A DNA stretch of 11,651 bases, from the NCBI GenBank assembly GCA_910587895.1, contig CAJUOE010000154.1, positions 1 through 11,651 on the forward strand, in the 5' to 3' direction. Both the position numbers and the translations under genes were made by a program. Origin of the DNA: an uncultured Lachnospiraceae bacterium. GTDB lineage: Bacteria; Bacillota; Clostridia; Lachnospirales; Lachnospiraceae. Below the pieces are notes generated by a model that did not search any database, was not told the origin of the DNA, and saw only the letters and a program-made list of their open reading frames with translations. Shown piece after piece: positions 1 to 6,651 of the stretch; within the stretch, counting starts at the first letter, position 1; each line of letters begins with the position of its first letter.

Positions 1-68
1 ACTTTTCTTTTCCTTCTGTTGAAAATACCTTATCGTACTAAAGCCTAAATTATCTTCCTGCCAGCGTC

Positions 69-323
69 TTATTCGTCCTCATCCTCTTCATCAAAGAAAT
101 CATCTTCAAAATCGTCCTCAAAGTCATCCTCGAAATCTTCCAGATAATCCGGTGTAAAGAAACGATATACGCCATATACAATCGCAGCTACCGCTACAAT
201 TGCGCCTGCAATTGCACAAACCCAAAGCAGTTTCGATTTCTTCTTCTCCTGTTCTTCCTGTTTGTGTAACAGCTCATTCAATTTCACTGAATTTAAAAAT
301 CCATCCATTTTGTCTCTGTTCAT
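69..323 (-). CDS. Small one-pass membrane protein with acidic repeat tail
   Basis: An 84-residue protein of unknown function. A charged N-terminus (MNRDKMDGFLNSVKLNELL, then KQEEQEKKKSK) is followed by one hydrophobic membrane segment (about residues 33-53, LLWVCAIAGAIVAVAAIVYGV). The rest is almost wholly acidic: three near-identical EDDF units and a DEEDEDE end. The ATG at 321-323 is chosen because GGAGG lies five bases upstream; an in-frame ATG four codons earlier overlaps that GGAGG and is unlikely to be used. The gene follows pcrA on the same strand but has its own extended -10 promoter at 409-414, so it need not be cotranscribed. Positive charge before the membrane segment predicts the N-terminus inside and the acidic tail outside; this is inference from the positive-inside rule. 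I cannot assign it to a named family. Confidence 0.75.
   Translation of the reverse strand: MNRDKMDGFLNSVKLNELLHKQEEQEKKKSKLLWVCAIAGAIVAVAAIVYGVYRFFTPDYLEDFEDDFEDDFEDDFFDEEDEDE
97..132 (-). repeat. Three tandem 12-bp units coding EDDF
   Basis: Three consecutive 12-bp units (97-108, 109-120, 121-132) differ from each other at only a few, mostly silent, positions. Each encodes four residues of the acidic tail (EDDF on the coding strand). A diverged fourth unit continues to about 141. Because the unit is a multiple of three, gain or loss of copies would keep the frame. Confidence 0.7.
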
Positions 324-408
324 GATTGCCTCCATTCCGTGCCTTCACCAGCACAAACCGTCATTCTGCGAAAGACTTACGGTGTCCTTTCACAATAACC
401 TTTGCCAT

Positions 409-418
409 ATTATAGCAT
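409..418 (-). promoter_or_regulatory. Extended -10 promoter for the small membrane protein gene
   Basis: The minus strand reads TGC followed by a perfect TATAAT (409-414), an extended -10 element. The hexamer 17 bases upstream (TATGCT) is a poor -35, as is usual for extended -10 promoters. The start site would lie near 402, giving a leader of about 80 bases. That leader can form a short stem (GAAAGgAC with GTCTTTC). I see nothing else in the 324-453 gap, and no GC-rich terminator for pcrA. Confidence 0.6.
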
Positions 419-453
419 ACCTTTACCGATTAGCATACCAGTTTTTTGAAAAT

Positions 454-2712
454 TTATACTTTTTTTAGTTTTGCAAATGAGGCGAACATCTTCTTGGTTC
501 CAACCCTGTCAAAATCCACGGTAACCTCATAATCCCTGCCGCCTTCCACAATCTGCGTAACCGTTCCCTCGCCAAATTTGATATGCCTTACCCTATCTCC
601 CGCCCCATACTCCAGCGATATCTTACTGGTCGTGCTGCTGGAAAACGAAGTGCTCTGATAGGGGTTCTTCTGATAGGGATTCTTATGTGACGCATTCCCA
701 ACCTTAAAAATCGGATTCACCCTGGAACCTGCCTGTTGGAAGGATCGTGTCTTCACTTCCCCTGACGCATCCCCAGATCTTACATCCTTCGCTTTACCGC
801 CCAGCAGATTTCCCGGAATCTCCTTCACGAAACGAGATACTTTATTATATTGGGTTTCCCCGCGAATCATACGTTGTCTGGCACATGAAATTGTAAGATC
901 TGTCATGGCGCGCGTTATTCCCACATAACACAGGCGCCGCTCCTCCTCAATATCCATGGGATCATCTGAGATAATGGTCATGTAACTGGGAAACAGGCCG
1001 TCCTCCATGCCTGCCAGATATACGTTGGGGAATTCCAGCCCCTTTGCACTATGTAACGTCATCAATACCACATAATCATTGCCCTGCTGCAGATTGTCGA
1101 TATCCGCCACAAGCGCGACCTCCTCTAAAAATCCGCTTAAGCTGGGTTCTTCCGCAGTCTCCTCATAGGTAACCGCCTTGCTGATTAACTCGTCAATATT
1201 CTCGATACGCGCCCTTGACTCCTCCGTATCTTCCGCCTCAAGCTCCTCCACGTATTTCGTCTCATCTATGACTTCATGCAATAACTGAGATACGCTCAGA
1301 TACTCTACCTTGCTGCGCATGGACTGGATCAGGGTCACAAACGGTTTAATCTTTACACCGGCCCGTCCAATGGTGGATATATCATCTGCCATCTTTAAGG
1401 CATTATAAAAACTCATGTCATTATCCGCAGCATACTCCTGCACACGCCCAAGCGTCGTCGCTCCGATTCCGCGTTTCGGCACATTGATAATACGCCGTAC
1501 CGCCAAGTCATCCCTGCCGTTATCAATCGTTTTCAGATAGGCGAGTAAATCCTTGATCTCCTTCCTCGCATAGAAGTTTACGCCGCCTACCACACGATAC
1601 GGCAGGTTGCTCACGACAAACCGCTCTTCAAACAGCCGGGACTGCGCATTGGTGCGATATAAAATCGCGCAGTCGCCATAGCTGCATTTCCCTTCCTGAA
1701 CTTTCCTGCGGATATTGCTCACCACGTAATCCGCCTCGTCGAAAGCAGAATCAAACTGCTGGAAATTAATCTTCTCCCCCTCGTCATTTTCCGTCCACAG
1801 CTTTTTCTCCTTCCTGCCCTCGTTGTTGGCAATCACGAAGTTTGCCGCATTTAAAATATTCTGTGTGGAACGATAATTCTGCTCCAGCTTAATGACCTTT
1901 GCATCCGGGTAAATCTCTTCAAAATTCAGGATATTCCTGATATTGGCGCCCCGAAATTTGTAAATGGACTGGTCATCATCCCCAACCACGCATAAATTCC
2001 GGTATTTTGCCGCCAGAAGACGGACCAGCTCAAACTGTGCAGTGTTGGTATCCTGATACTCGTCCACCATGATATAACGAAAACGTTCCTGATAACTGTT
2101 CAAAACTTCTGCATCATGTAAAAACAATTCCACGGTCTTAACAATCAAATCATCAAAATCCAGCGCGTTATTCTTACGGAGCGCCGCCTGATATTCCCGG
2201 TAAACTGCCGCCTGCCTCTCTTTTGCAAAATCTCCCGCCGCACGCAGCGCAAACTCTTCCGGCGAAATCAATTCATCCTTTGCAGATGAAATCACGCCCA
2301 AAAACGCCTTCTCTTTATATATCTTCGTATCAATCTGCAGCCGCTTGCATATATCTTTCATCAGCGACTTTTGGTCATCCGTATCATAAATCGTAAAATG
2401 GTTGTCATAACCCAGCCTGTCAATATACCGCCGCAGAATCCGCACGCAGGCCGCATGGAAAGTGGATACCCAGATGCTTTCCGATCCATACCCCACAAGC
2501 TTGTCAATACGCTCCCGCATCTCCTGCGCCGCCTTATTGGTAAACGTTATCGCCATGATATGATAGGGATTAACGCCCTTTTCCTCTATCATATAGACCG
2601 CTCTGTGCGTCAGCACTCTGGTTTTCCCTGAACCGGCTCCTGCCAGAATCAACAGCGGCCCTTCGGTATGGAATACTGCCTCCCGCTGCATAGAATTTAA
2701 ATTATCAAACAT
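454..2712 (-). CDS. pcrA: ATP-dependent 3'-5' DNA helicase PcrA (UvrD/Rep family)
   Basis: Superfamily 1A helicase of 752 residues, close to the usual PcrA length of about 730-750. The motifs run in order: Q motif near the N-terminus (NSMQREAV); Walker A AGAGSGKT at 24-31; ITFTNKAAQEM at 55-65; VSTFHAACV at 82-90; Walker B VDEYQDTN at 216-223; GDDDQSIYKFRGA at 244-256; NYRSTQNIL at 279-287; LHSAKGLEF at 553-561; and YVGITRA at 596-602. A low-complexity linker with KNPYQKNPYQ leads to a Tudor-like C-terminal domain (about 705-751, GDRVRHIKFGEGTVTQI), known in PcrA/UvrD to contact RNA polymerase. The family unwinds DNA in repair, rolling-circle plasmid replication and clearing of transcription-replication conflicts. 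The ATG at 2710-2712 has AGGGAGG eight bases upstream; the ATG at 2778 sits at the predicted transcription start and cannot be the real one. Confidence 0.97.
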   Translation of the reverse strand: MFDNLNSMQREAVFHTEGPLLILAGAGSGKTRVLTHRAVYMIEEKGVNPYHIMAITFTNKAAQEMRERIDKLVGYGSESIWVSTFHAACVRILRRYIDRLGYDNHFTIYDTDDQKSLMKDICKRLQIDTKIYKEKAFLGVISSAKDELISPEEFALRAAGDFAKERQAAVYREYQAALRKNNALDFDDLIVKTVELFLHDAEVLNSYQERFRYIMVDEYQDTNTAQFELVRLLAAKYRNLCVVGDDDQSIYKFRGANIRNILNFEEIYPDAKVIKLEQNYRSTQNILNAANFVIANNEGRKEKKLWTENDEGEKINFQQFDSAFDEADYVVSNIRRKVQEGKCSYGDCAILYRTNAQSRLFEERFVVSNLPYRVVGGVNFYARKEIKDLLAYLKTIDNGRDDLAVRRIINVPKRGIGATTLGRVQEYAADNDMSFYNALKMADDISTIGRAGVKIKPFVTLIQSMRSKVEYLSVSQLLHEVIDETKYVEELEAEDTEESRARIENIDELISKAVTYEETAEEPSLSGFLEEVALVADIDNLQQGNDYVVLMTLHSAKGLEFPNVYLAGMEDGLFPSYMTIISDDPMDIEEERRLCYVGITRAMTDLTISCARQRMIRGETQYNKVSRFVKEIPGNLLGGKAKDVRSGDASGEVKTRSFQQAGSRVNPIFKVGNASHKNPYQKNPYQSTSFSSSTTSKISLEYGAGDRVRHIKFGEGTVTQIVEGGRDYEVTVDFDRVGTKKMFASFAKLKKV
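655..684 (-). repeat. 15-bp tandem duplication coding KNPYQ twice
   Basis: Two adjacent 15-bp units (655-669 and 670-684) differ by one base and encode KNPYQ-KNPYQ in the PcrA linker, just before the Tudor-like domain. The recent-looking duplication lies in the least constrained part of the protein and keeps the frame. Confidence 0.7.
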
Positions 2713-2727
2713 ACTTATTTCCTCCCT

Positions 2728-2770
2728 GTGTACGCCAGGCATGTCCAATGTTGTCCACCGGCGTATACAC
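2728..2770 (-). other. Imperfect hairpin in the pcrA 5' leader
   Basis: The leader RNA can pair GUGUA-(UA)-CGCCGG with CC-(U)-GGCGUACAC, about 11 base pairs with two small bulges. The 3' arm ends just before the AGGGAGG ribosome binding site. The loop holds TGGACA twice. It could affect translation initiation or mRNA stability; no function is shown. Confidence 0.4.
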
Positions 2771-2784
2771 TCAAACATATGTTT

Positions 2785-2813
2785 ATTATAGTGTATCTGT
2801 TTTTACATTTCAA
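2785..2813 (-). promoter_or_regulatory. Sigma-A-type promoter for pcrA
   Basis: On the minus strand TTGAAA (2808-2813), 17 bases, then TATAAT (2785-2790): five of six and six of six consensus matches. Transcription would start near 2778 and give a leader of about 66 bases before the pcrA ATG. Confidence 0.8.
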
Positions 2814-2851
2814 CTTTTTTTCTTTGACTCCTGTAGAAAATCATAAAATAC

Positions 2852-2880
2852 TTGTCCTATGGTTTTGAATACTATATAAT
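2852..2880 (+). promoter_or_regulatory. Sigma-A-type promoter for the DUF1836 gene
   Basis: TTGTCC (2852-2857), 17 bases, then TATAAT (2875-2880). The start would fall around 2887, leaving a very short leader that begins almost at the GAGGTG ribosome binding site. A weaker alternative is TTGACT with AATACT just upstream (about 2824-2852). Either start would be divergent from the pcrA promoter. Confidence 0.65.
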
Positions 2881-2899
2881 GTGTTTGAGGTGAAAATTA

Positions 2900-3547
2900 A
2901 TGACAATTGATGAAAAAGATTTACTGAACAGCATTTTAAACAGCTTGTCCGACCTTGATTTTATCAAACCGGAGGACTTTCCCAACATTGATTTATATAT
3001 GGACCAGGTCACGACTTTCATGGATACGCACCTTTCCGCCTGCAAGCGGCACCCGGATGACAAAGTGCTGACCAAAACGATGATAAACAACTATGCCAAG
3101 AACAACCTGCTTCCCCCTCCGCTCAAAAAGAAATATTCCAAAGAGCACATGCTTGCCCTGATTTTTATCTACTACTTCAAGAATATCCTGAGCATCGGAG
3201 ACATACAGGCGATTTTAAATCCCATTACGGACAAATATTTTGCCTCCGACCTGAATTTCAATCTGGAAAATATCTACGAAGAAATTTTCCGCCTGGAAGA
3301 ATCTGGCATGAAACATGTCCAAAAAGACCTTACCAGAAAATACCAGACCAGCCTACAGACTTTTTCAGATTTACCGAAAGAATCACAGGCAGAATTACAG
3401 CGTTTTTCTTTTATCTGCATGTTGTGCTTTGACGTCTATATTAAGAAACAGCTCATTGAAAAAATGATTGACGCGAGGCTCCCGGGAACATCCGCAGAAA
3501 ACAAAACTCCGGACAAAGATAAAACCAACGGGAAAAGCAAAAAATAA
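2900..3547 (+). CDS. DUF1836 domain protein, MerR-like putative DNA-binding regulator
   Basis: A 215-residue soluble protein with no signal or membrane segment. The diagnostic stretch is residues about 55-110: HPDDKVLTKTMINNYAKNNLLPPP, then KKYSKEHMLALIFIYYFKNILSIGDIQAIL. This is the DUF1836 pattern found widely in Firmicutes, with an N-terminal winged-helix resembling MerR (the phrase 'T..MI.NY.K..L...' matches the MerR wing). The rest is helical, and the C-terminus is a lysine-rich tail (KDKTNGKSKK). GAGGTG lies seven bases before the ATG. It is transcribed divergently from pcrA and ends in a hairpin shared with the facing yerC-like gene. No target is known from the sequence; a role as a transcription factor is inference from the fold. 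Confidence 0.85.
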   Translation: MTIDEKDLLNSILNSLSDLDFIKPEDFPNIDLYMDQVTTFMDTHLSACKRHPDDKVLTKTMINNYAKNNLLPPPLKKKYSKEHMLALIFIYYFKNILSIGDIQAILNPITDKYFASDLNFNLENIYEEIFRLEESGMKHVQKDLTRKYQTSLQTFSDLPKESQAELQRFSFICMLCFDVYIKKQLIEKMIDARLPGTSAENKTPDKDKTNGKSKK

Positions 3548-3552
3548 AGGAG

Positions 3553-3583
3553 ACGGTGTAGCCCTTTTACAGAGTTACACCGT
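3553..3583. terminator. Hairpin terminator between convergent genes
   Basis: ACGGTGTA (3553-3560) pairs with TACACCGT (3576-3583), eight perfect base pairs, extendable by two inside. Plus-strand transcripts run on into ATTTTAC; minus-strand transcripts run into CTCCTTTATTTTT. It starts five bases after the DUF1836 stop codon and lies 44 bases beyond the yerC stop, so it probably serves both, although neither U-tract is strong. Confidence 0.65.
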
Positions 3584-3627
3584 ATTTTACATAAATACTT
3601 CCTTTTCCTTCGCTCCTAACAGTCATT

Positions 3628-3936
3628 TTATTGCTCCTGCTTTTCCTCCCCCATTCCCATTCTGGCAAATACCATGTCATATCCGTCATTTCCATAATTC
3701 AGAGAACGATTCACCCTGCTGATGGTTGCCGTAGATGCGCCCGTCTCTTCCGCAATATCCAGATATGTCTTCTGCGTCCGCAGCATCCTTGCCACCTCAA
3801 ATCTCTGCGACAACGACAACAGTTCATTTACCGTACACACATCTTCAAAAAATTTATAACACTCTTCCATGTTTTCCAGACTTAATATTGCTTCAAATAA
3901 ATGGTCTACGGCTTTTGTCCTCAATTTTTTGCTCAT
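3628..3936 (-). CDS. yerC: YerC/YecD-type TrpR-family transcriptional repressor
   Basis: A 102-residue protein, the normal size for the YerC/YecD group of the TrpR superfamily. Residues 8-50 are the helical dimerisation part (KAVDHLFEAILSL, ECYKFFEDVCT, ELLSLSQRFEVARML). Residues 57-79 are a clear helix-turn-helix (TYLDIAEETGASTATISRVNRSL). The C-terminus is a short charged tail. The start is set by AAGGAG seven bases upstream of the ATG at 3934-3936; the reading frame remains open further upstream but lacks a site. Comparative genomics has proposed this family (HisR) as a regulator of histidine genes in Firmicutes; I recall this and cannot confirm that it applies here. In B. subtilis yerC lies close to pcrB-pcrA, matching the nearby pcrA. 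The upstream PHP gene is on the same strand, but a promoter lies between them. Confidence 0.9.
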   Translation of the reverse strand: MSKKLRTKAVDHLFEAILSLENMEECYKFFEDVCTVNELLSLSQRFEVARMLRTQKTYLDIAEETGASTATISRVNRSLNYGNDGYDMVFARMGMGEEKQEQ

Positions 3937-3989
3937 ACCCATTCTCCTTCTATGTATTTCTGAGGCATTATTTTCCTCTTTCTCTAACG

Positions 3990-4018
3990 ATTTTATCATA
4001 TTAAAGTTGTAAAGTAAA
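3990..4018 (-). promoter_or_regulatory. Promoter for the yerC-like gene
   Basis: On the minus strand TTTACT (4013-4018), 17 bases, TAAAAT (3990-3995). It lies in the 91-base gap after the PHP gene stop codon and gives a leader of about 45 bases. The AT-rich surroundings make other registers possible. Confidence 0.55.
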
Positions 4019-4027
4019 CACATTTTT

Positions 4028-4750
4028 TTACTTCGGCGAATAGTTGATGTAATCATATATCGCATCGCCCTTTGTGTTCATAATCAATTCCTCCGGAAAA
4101 CCTGTTTCGGCTAACATTTCCAGCGCATATTCCTGGGAACCTACCAAAACATCGACATGCGCATCCGAATCCACCACAATGGGAACCTGGTATCTTGCGC
4201 ATAGATCCAACATCCTAAGATAATTCTCCCTGGCATTCATGCGAAAACTTAAGGGTGACACCGACGTATTGTTGACCTCCAGCAAGACATGATATTCTTT
4301 TGCTGCTTTGACCACTTCCTCATAGTCAATGGGAAAACGGCTGTCATCCGGATGGGCGATGATATTTACATACGGATTTTTCATGGCTCCAAGATAAGCC
4401 GCCGTGTTTTCCTTCATTGTTCCGGACACATAGCATGGCGGATGTATGCTCGCAAGCACCACGTCCATCTCCTGTAATATCTCATTCGGCAAATCCACAT
4501 GTCCAGCATAATCCAGAATATTCAACTCCGCGCCATACAACACCGTCATGCTTTCATGCCTGCGTGGCAGCACCCTGAAATTGGAAAAATATATCTGCTG
4601 GCAGCTGCCCGGCATAGCAGGTGCATGTTCCGTGATTGCCAGAAGTTCCAATCCCTTTTCATAAGCTGCCTCTATCATTTCTTTTCGTGTATTGTAAGCA
4701 TGTCCACTGGCAATGGTATGCGTATGCAAATCCATCTTAGAATTCATCAT
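4028..4750 (-). CDS. PHP-family metal-dependent phosphatase, YcdX type
   Basis: A 240-residue soluble protein that matches the E. coli YcdX type of PHP hydrolase over its full length. The family's trinuclear zinc ligands are all visible: H9 and H11 (DLHTHT), H17 (SGHAYN), H42 (TEHAP), E75 (GAELNI), H103 (SIHPP), H133 (IAHPDD), and D196 and H198 (DSDAH). YcdX-type enzymes are phosphatases with poorly settled physiological substrates; a histidinol-phosphatase role is known for other PHP proteins and is not shown here. The first ATG at 4748-4750 is kept, with GGAAGGGA upstream; the adjacent second ATG is equally possible. The gene has its own promoter at 4799-4827 and lies upstream of the yerC-like gene on the same strand, so some readthrough into that gene is plausible. 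Confidence 0.9.
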   Translation of the reverse strand: MMNSKMDLHTHTIASGHAYNTRKEMIEAAYEKGLELLAITEHAPAMPGSCQQIYFSNFRVLPRRHESMTVLYGAELNILDYAGHVDLPNEILQEMDVVLASIHPPCYVSGTMKENTAAYLGAMKNPYVNIIAHPDDSRFPIDYEEVVKAAKEYHVLLEVNNTSVSPLSFRMNARENYLRMLDLCARYQVPIVVDSDAHVDVLVGSQEYALEMLAETGFPEELIMNTKGDAIYDYINYSPK

Positions 4751-4798
4751 CCATCTTCCCTTCCATTTCTTCTCTTCGCTTTCTCCCTTTCACCTGAT

Positions 4799-4827
4799 AT
4801 TTTAGCCTTTTTGCATAAAAAATACAA
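4799..4827 (-). promoter_or_regulatory. Promoter for the PHP phosphatase gene
   Basis: On the minus strand TTGTAT (4822-4827), 17 bases, TAAAAT (4799-4804). The leader would be about 40 purine-rich bases. The nested inverted repeat at 4840-4900 lies just upstream of this -35. Confidence 0.6.
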
Positions 4828-4839
4828 GGGCGGATCACA

Positions 4840-4900
4840 CGTTTCCTGAAACACATAACATCATGCAGCACATGGAAACAGGGCTGCAAAACAGGAAACG
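4840..4900. repeat. Nested inverted repeat in a divergent intergenic region
   Basis: Outer arms CGTTTCCTG (4840-4848) and CAGGAAACG (4892-4900) are perfect and extend outward after one mismatch. Inside them TGCAGC (4864-4869) and GCTGCA (4883-4888) pair perfectly. It lies between the PHP and solute-binding protein genes. It could be paired regulator sites or, if transcription starts upstream, a structured leader for the plus-strand gene. I could not match it to a known riboswitch class by eye. The only -10-like string closer to the plus-strand gene is TAATAT at 4925-4930, with no good -35. Confidence 0.5.
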
Positions 4901-4956
4901 CGTAACCGTTCTGTGGCTTTTACATAATATAAACAAAAAGCAAAAGGACGAAAAAC

Positions 4957-5976
4957 ATGAAAAAACATTTATTCCGCTGCCTGGCTATGCTCTCATGCAT
5001 CACCGCCATCCTGGGTGTTTCTCTTCTTACGGGCTGCTCTGCTCCCAAAAAAAGCCAGGACATCACAAAAGTGACATTAAACGAAGTGGCACATTCTATC
5101 TTCTACGCTCCAATGTATGTTGCCATTGAAGAAGGTTATTTTAAGGAAGAAGGAATTGATCTGACGCTGGTCACCGGTTTTGGCGCAGACAAAACTATGA
5201 CTGCCGTTTTATCCGGCGAAGCGGATATCGGATTCATGGGACCTGAAACAACCGTCTATACCTACAACGAAGGGGCACAGGATTATGTAGTAAACTTCGC
5301 CCAATTGACGCAACGTGCCGGGAATTTCCTGGTAGCACGGGAAGAAATACCTGATTTTAAATGGACGGACCTGAAAGGCAAAGAAGTTCTGGGCGGCCGT
5401 AAAGGCGGTATGCCGGAAATGGTTTTTGAGTATATACTCAAACAGAACAACATAGACCCTTCTACAGACCTTTCCATTGACCAGAGCATTGACTTCGGCT
5501 CCACGGCAGCCGCTTTCTCCGGTGGAAAAGGTGATTTTTCGGTTGAATTTGAACCCGGCGCCACCTCTCTTGAACTGGAAGGGGATGGCTACGTAATCGC
5601 CTCTCTCGGCGTAGATTCCGGTTATGTGCCTTACACCGCCTTCAGCGCCAAATCCGAATACATGGAGAAGAACCCCGACGTGATCCAGAAATTTACGAAT
5701 GCCCTTCAAAAAGGAATGGATTATGTAACAGGCCATACCCCCGAAGAAATTGCCAAGGCGATTGCTCCCCAGTTCAAAGAAACCGATGCGCAGACTCTTA
5801 CCACCATCGTCAAAAGATATTACGAACAGGATACCTGGAAAGGAAACCTCGTATTTGAGGAAGACAGTTACCAGCTTCTTCTGGATATTCTCTCCGATGC
5901 CGGAGAACTTACCGCCTCCCCTTCTTATGAGGATCTGGTAGATACCAGCTATGCAAAGAAAGCTGCCGGCATCTGA
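4957..5976 (+). CDS. ABC transporter solute-binding lipoprotein, NMT1/SsuA-like
   Basis: A 339-residue secreted lipoprotein. Residues 1-26 are a signal peptide ending in the lipobox LLTG with C27 as the lipidated cysteine, so the protein is anchored on the outer face of the membrane. The mature part is the NMT1/THI5/SsuA type of periplasmic-binding fold: KVTLNEVAHSIFYAPMYVAIEEGYFKEEGIDLTLV at about 38-72, then the typical SGEADIGFMGPET at 86-98, and a second lobe after about residue 120. The family binds sulfonates, nitrate, pyrimidine precursors of thiamine and related small molecules; the ligand cannot be told from this sequence. AAAGGA lies eight bases upstream of the ATG. No permease or ATPase gene flanks it: the upstream gene diverges and the downstream gene converges. 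It must share a transporter encoded elsewhere or act as a sensor. Confidence 0.9.
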   Translation: MKKHLFRCLAMLSCITAILGVSLLTGCSAPKKSQDITKVTLNEVAHSIFYAPMYVAIEEGYFKEEGIDLTLVTGFGADKTMTAVLSGEADIGFMGPETTVYTYNEGAQDYVVNFAQLTQRAGNFLVAREEIPDFKWTDLKGKEVLGGRKGGMPEMVFEYILKQNNIDPSTDLSIDQSIDFGSTAAAFSGGKGDFSVEFEPGATSLELEGDGYVIASLGVDSGYVPYTAFSAKSEYMEKNPDVIQKFTNALQKGMDYVTGHTPEEIAKAIAPQFKETDAQTLTTIVKRYYEQDTWKGNLVFEEDSYQLLLDILSDAGELTASPSYEDLVDTSYAKKAAGI

Positions 5977-6004
5977 CAAAATATCCTTTTCTCTCTTATA
6001 TTTT

Positions 6005-6047
6005 CGTTTGCGGCGGGGCATATCCATGATAACGTTCCGCCGCAACG
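6005..6047. terminator. GC-rich hairpin between convergent genes, no U-tract
   Basis: TTGCGGCGG (6008-6016) pairs perfectly with CCGCCGCAA (6037-6045), and with a one-base bulge two further pairs form outside. The loop is 20 bases. It lies between the convergent solute-binding protein and InlB-repeat genes, where a terminator is expected, but neither strand has a T-run after the stem. Confidence 0.4.
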
Positions 6048-6051
6048 GAAA

Positions 6052-6639
6052 TTACTCGAATACCGCCTCAAACATGATATCTTTATCTGTTGTCTGATTA
6101 TCCGAAAACCACTCATTATTTCCGATATTTCTCCATCCCTTAAATATATGCCCGCTCTTTTGTGGTTTCTTCGGCGTAACAATGACGCCTCCCTGATATA
6201 ACGAATATTTCTCATACGTCAATCCATCCACCCGGAATTCTACCATGCAATAATTCTTTTTTTGCGCGTATTCTTCCAAAATTACTGTCTTTCTGCATAC
6301 TGCCTGTTTCTCCCTCGCATTTACCGTCTGATACGTTCCAGTAACTTCTACATCCAACACGCCCTTTTGCGTATCCGCAGTCAAAATCTTTACCTTTATA
6401 TCTGTATCCGAAGAAATATGTACCAGCAACGCCTGTTGAAAATCTGCTATCAGCTCCCGCTCATCCCCTATCTCATAGCCTCCATATTTTTTCAACTGTT
6501 CCAGGCTCTGTTCCACCGCCGTATTCAATGCTTTCTCCATCTCGTTTTCCCGGACATCCTTTCCGCTGACAATCATTACCCCGGCTATCACCATAACTGT
6601 CAATGCCAAAAGCGCCACGCCATATATTACATGTTTCAT
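6052..6639 (-). CDS. Membrane-anchored surface protein with C-terminal InlB B-repeat
   Basis: A 195-residue protein. Residues about 5-25 are a single hydrophobic segment (IYGVALLALTVMVIAGVMIVS) without a clear signal peptidase site, so it probably stays as an N-terminal anchor. Residues 30-125 form an unrecognised helix-plus-strand ectodomain with two cysteines nearby (C115, C131) that could pair. Residues about 145-195 fit the Listeria-Bacteroides (InlB B-) repeat: GGVIVTPKKPQKSGHIFKGW, then W, and an ending in DKDIMFEAVF. Such repeats are usual in extracellular proteins of Firmicutes and are mostly carried in tandem on large adhesins; a single copy on a small membrane protein is less usual. 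The start has AGGAAGGGGG upstream and lies 12 bases after the stop of the preceding gene, so the two are almost certainly one operon. Confidence 0.8.
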   Translation of the reverse strand: MKHVIYGVALLALTVMVIAGVMIVSGKDVRENEMEKALNTAVEQSLEQLKKYGGYEIGDERELIADFQQALLVHISSDTDIKVKILTADTQKGVLDVEVTGTYQTVNAREKQAVCRKTVILEEYAQKKNYCMVEFRVDGLTYEKYSLYQGGVIVTPKKPQKSGHIFKGWRNIGNNEWFSDNQTTDKDIMFEAVFE

Positions 6640-6651
6640 ATTGCCCCCTTC

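Noticed and set aside
2713..2778. A 22-codon N-terminal extension of PcrA starting at 2778
   Set aside because: The predicted transcription start is at about 2778, the extension has no ribosome binding site, and homology and AGGGAGG both support the ATG at 2710-2712.
3937..4065. A 43-codon N-terminal extension of the YerC-like protein
   Set aside because: It contains the predicted promoter and the end of the PHP gene; the ATG at 3936 has AAGGAG at the right distance and gives the usual family length.
4840..4900. TPP, guanidine or preQ1 riboswitch for the NMT1-like binding protein gene
   Set aside because: None of the conserved core strings I know for these classes (for example CTGAGA for TPP or ACGR loops for guanidine) is present, so only an unassigned inverted repeat is reported.
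5209..6045. A 278-codon minus-strand frame opposite the solute-binding protein gene
   Set aside because: The plus-strand frame has a signal peptide, lipobox and clear family motifs; the antisense product has low-complexity Gly/Phe/Arg content and no family features.
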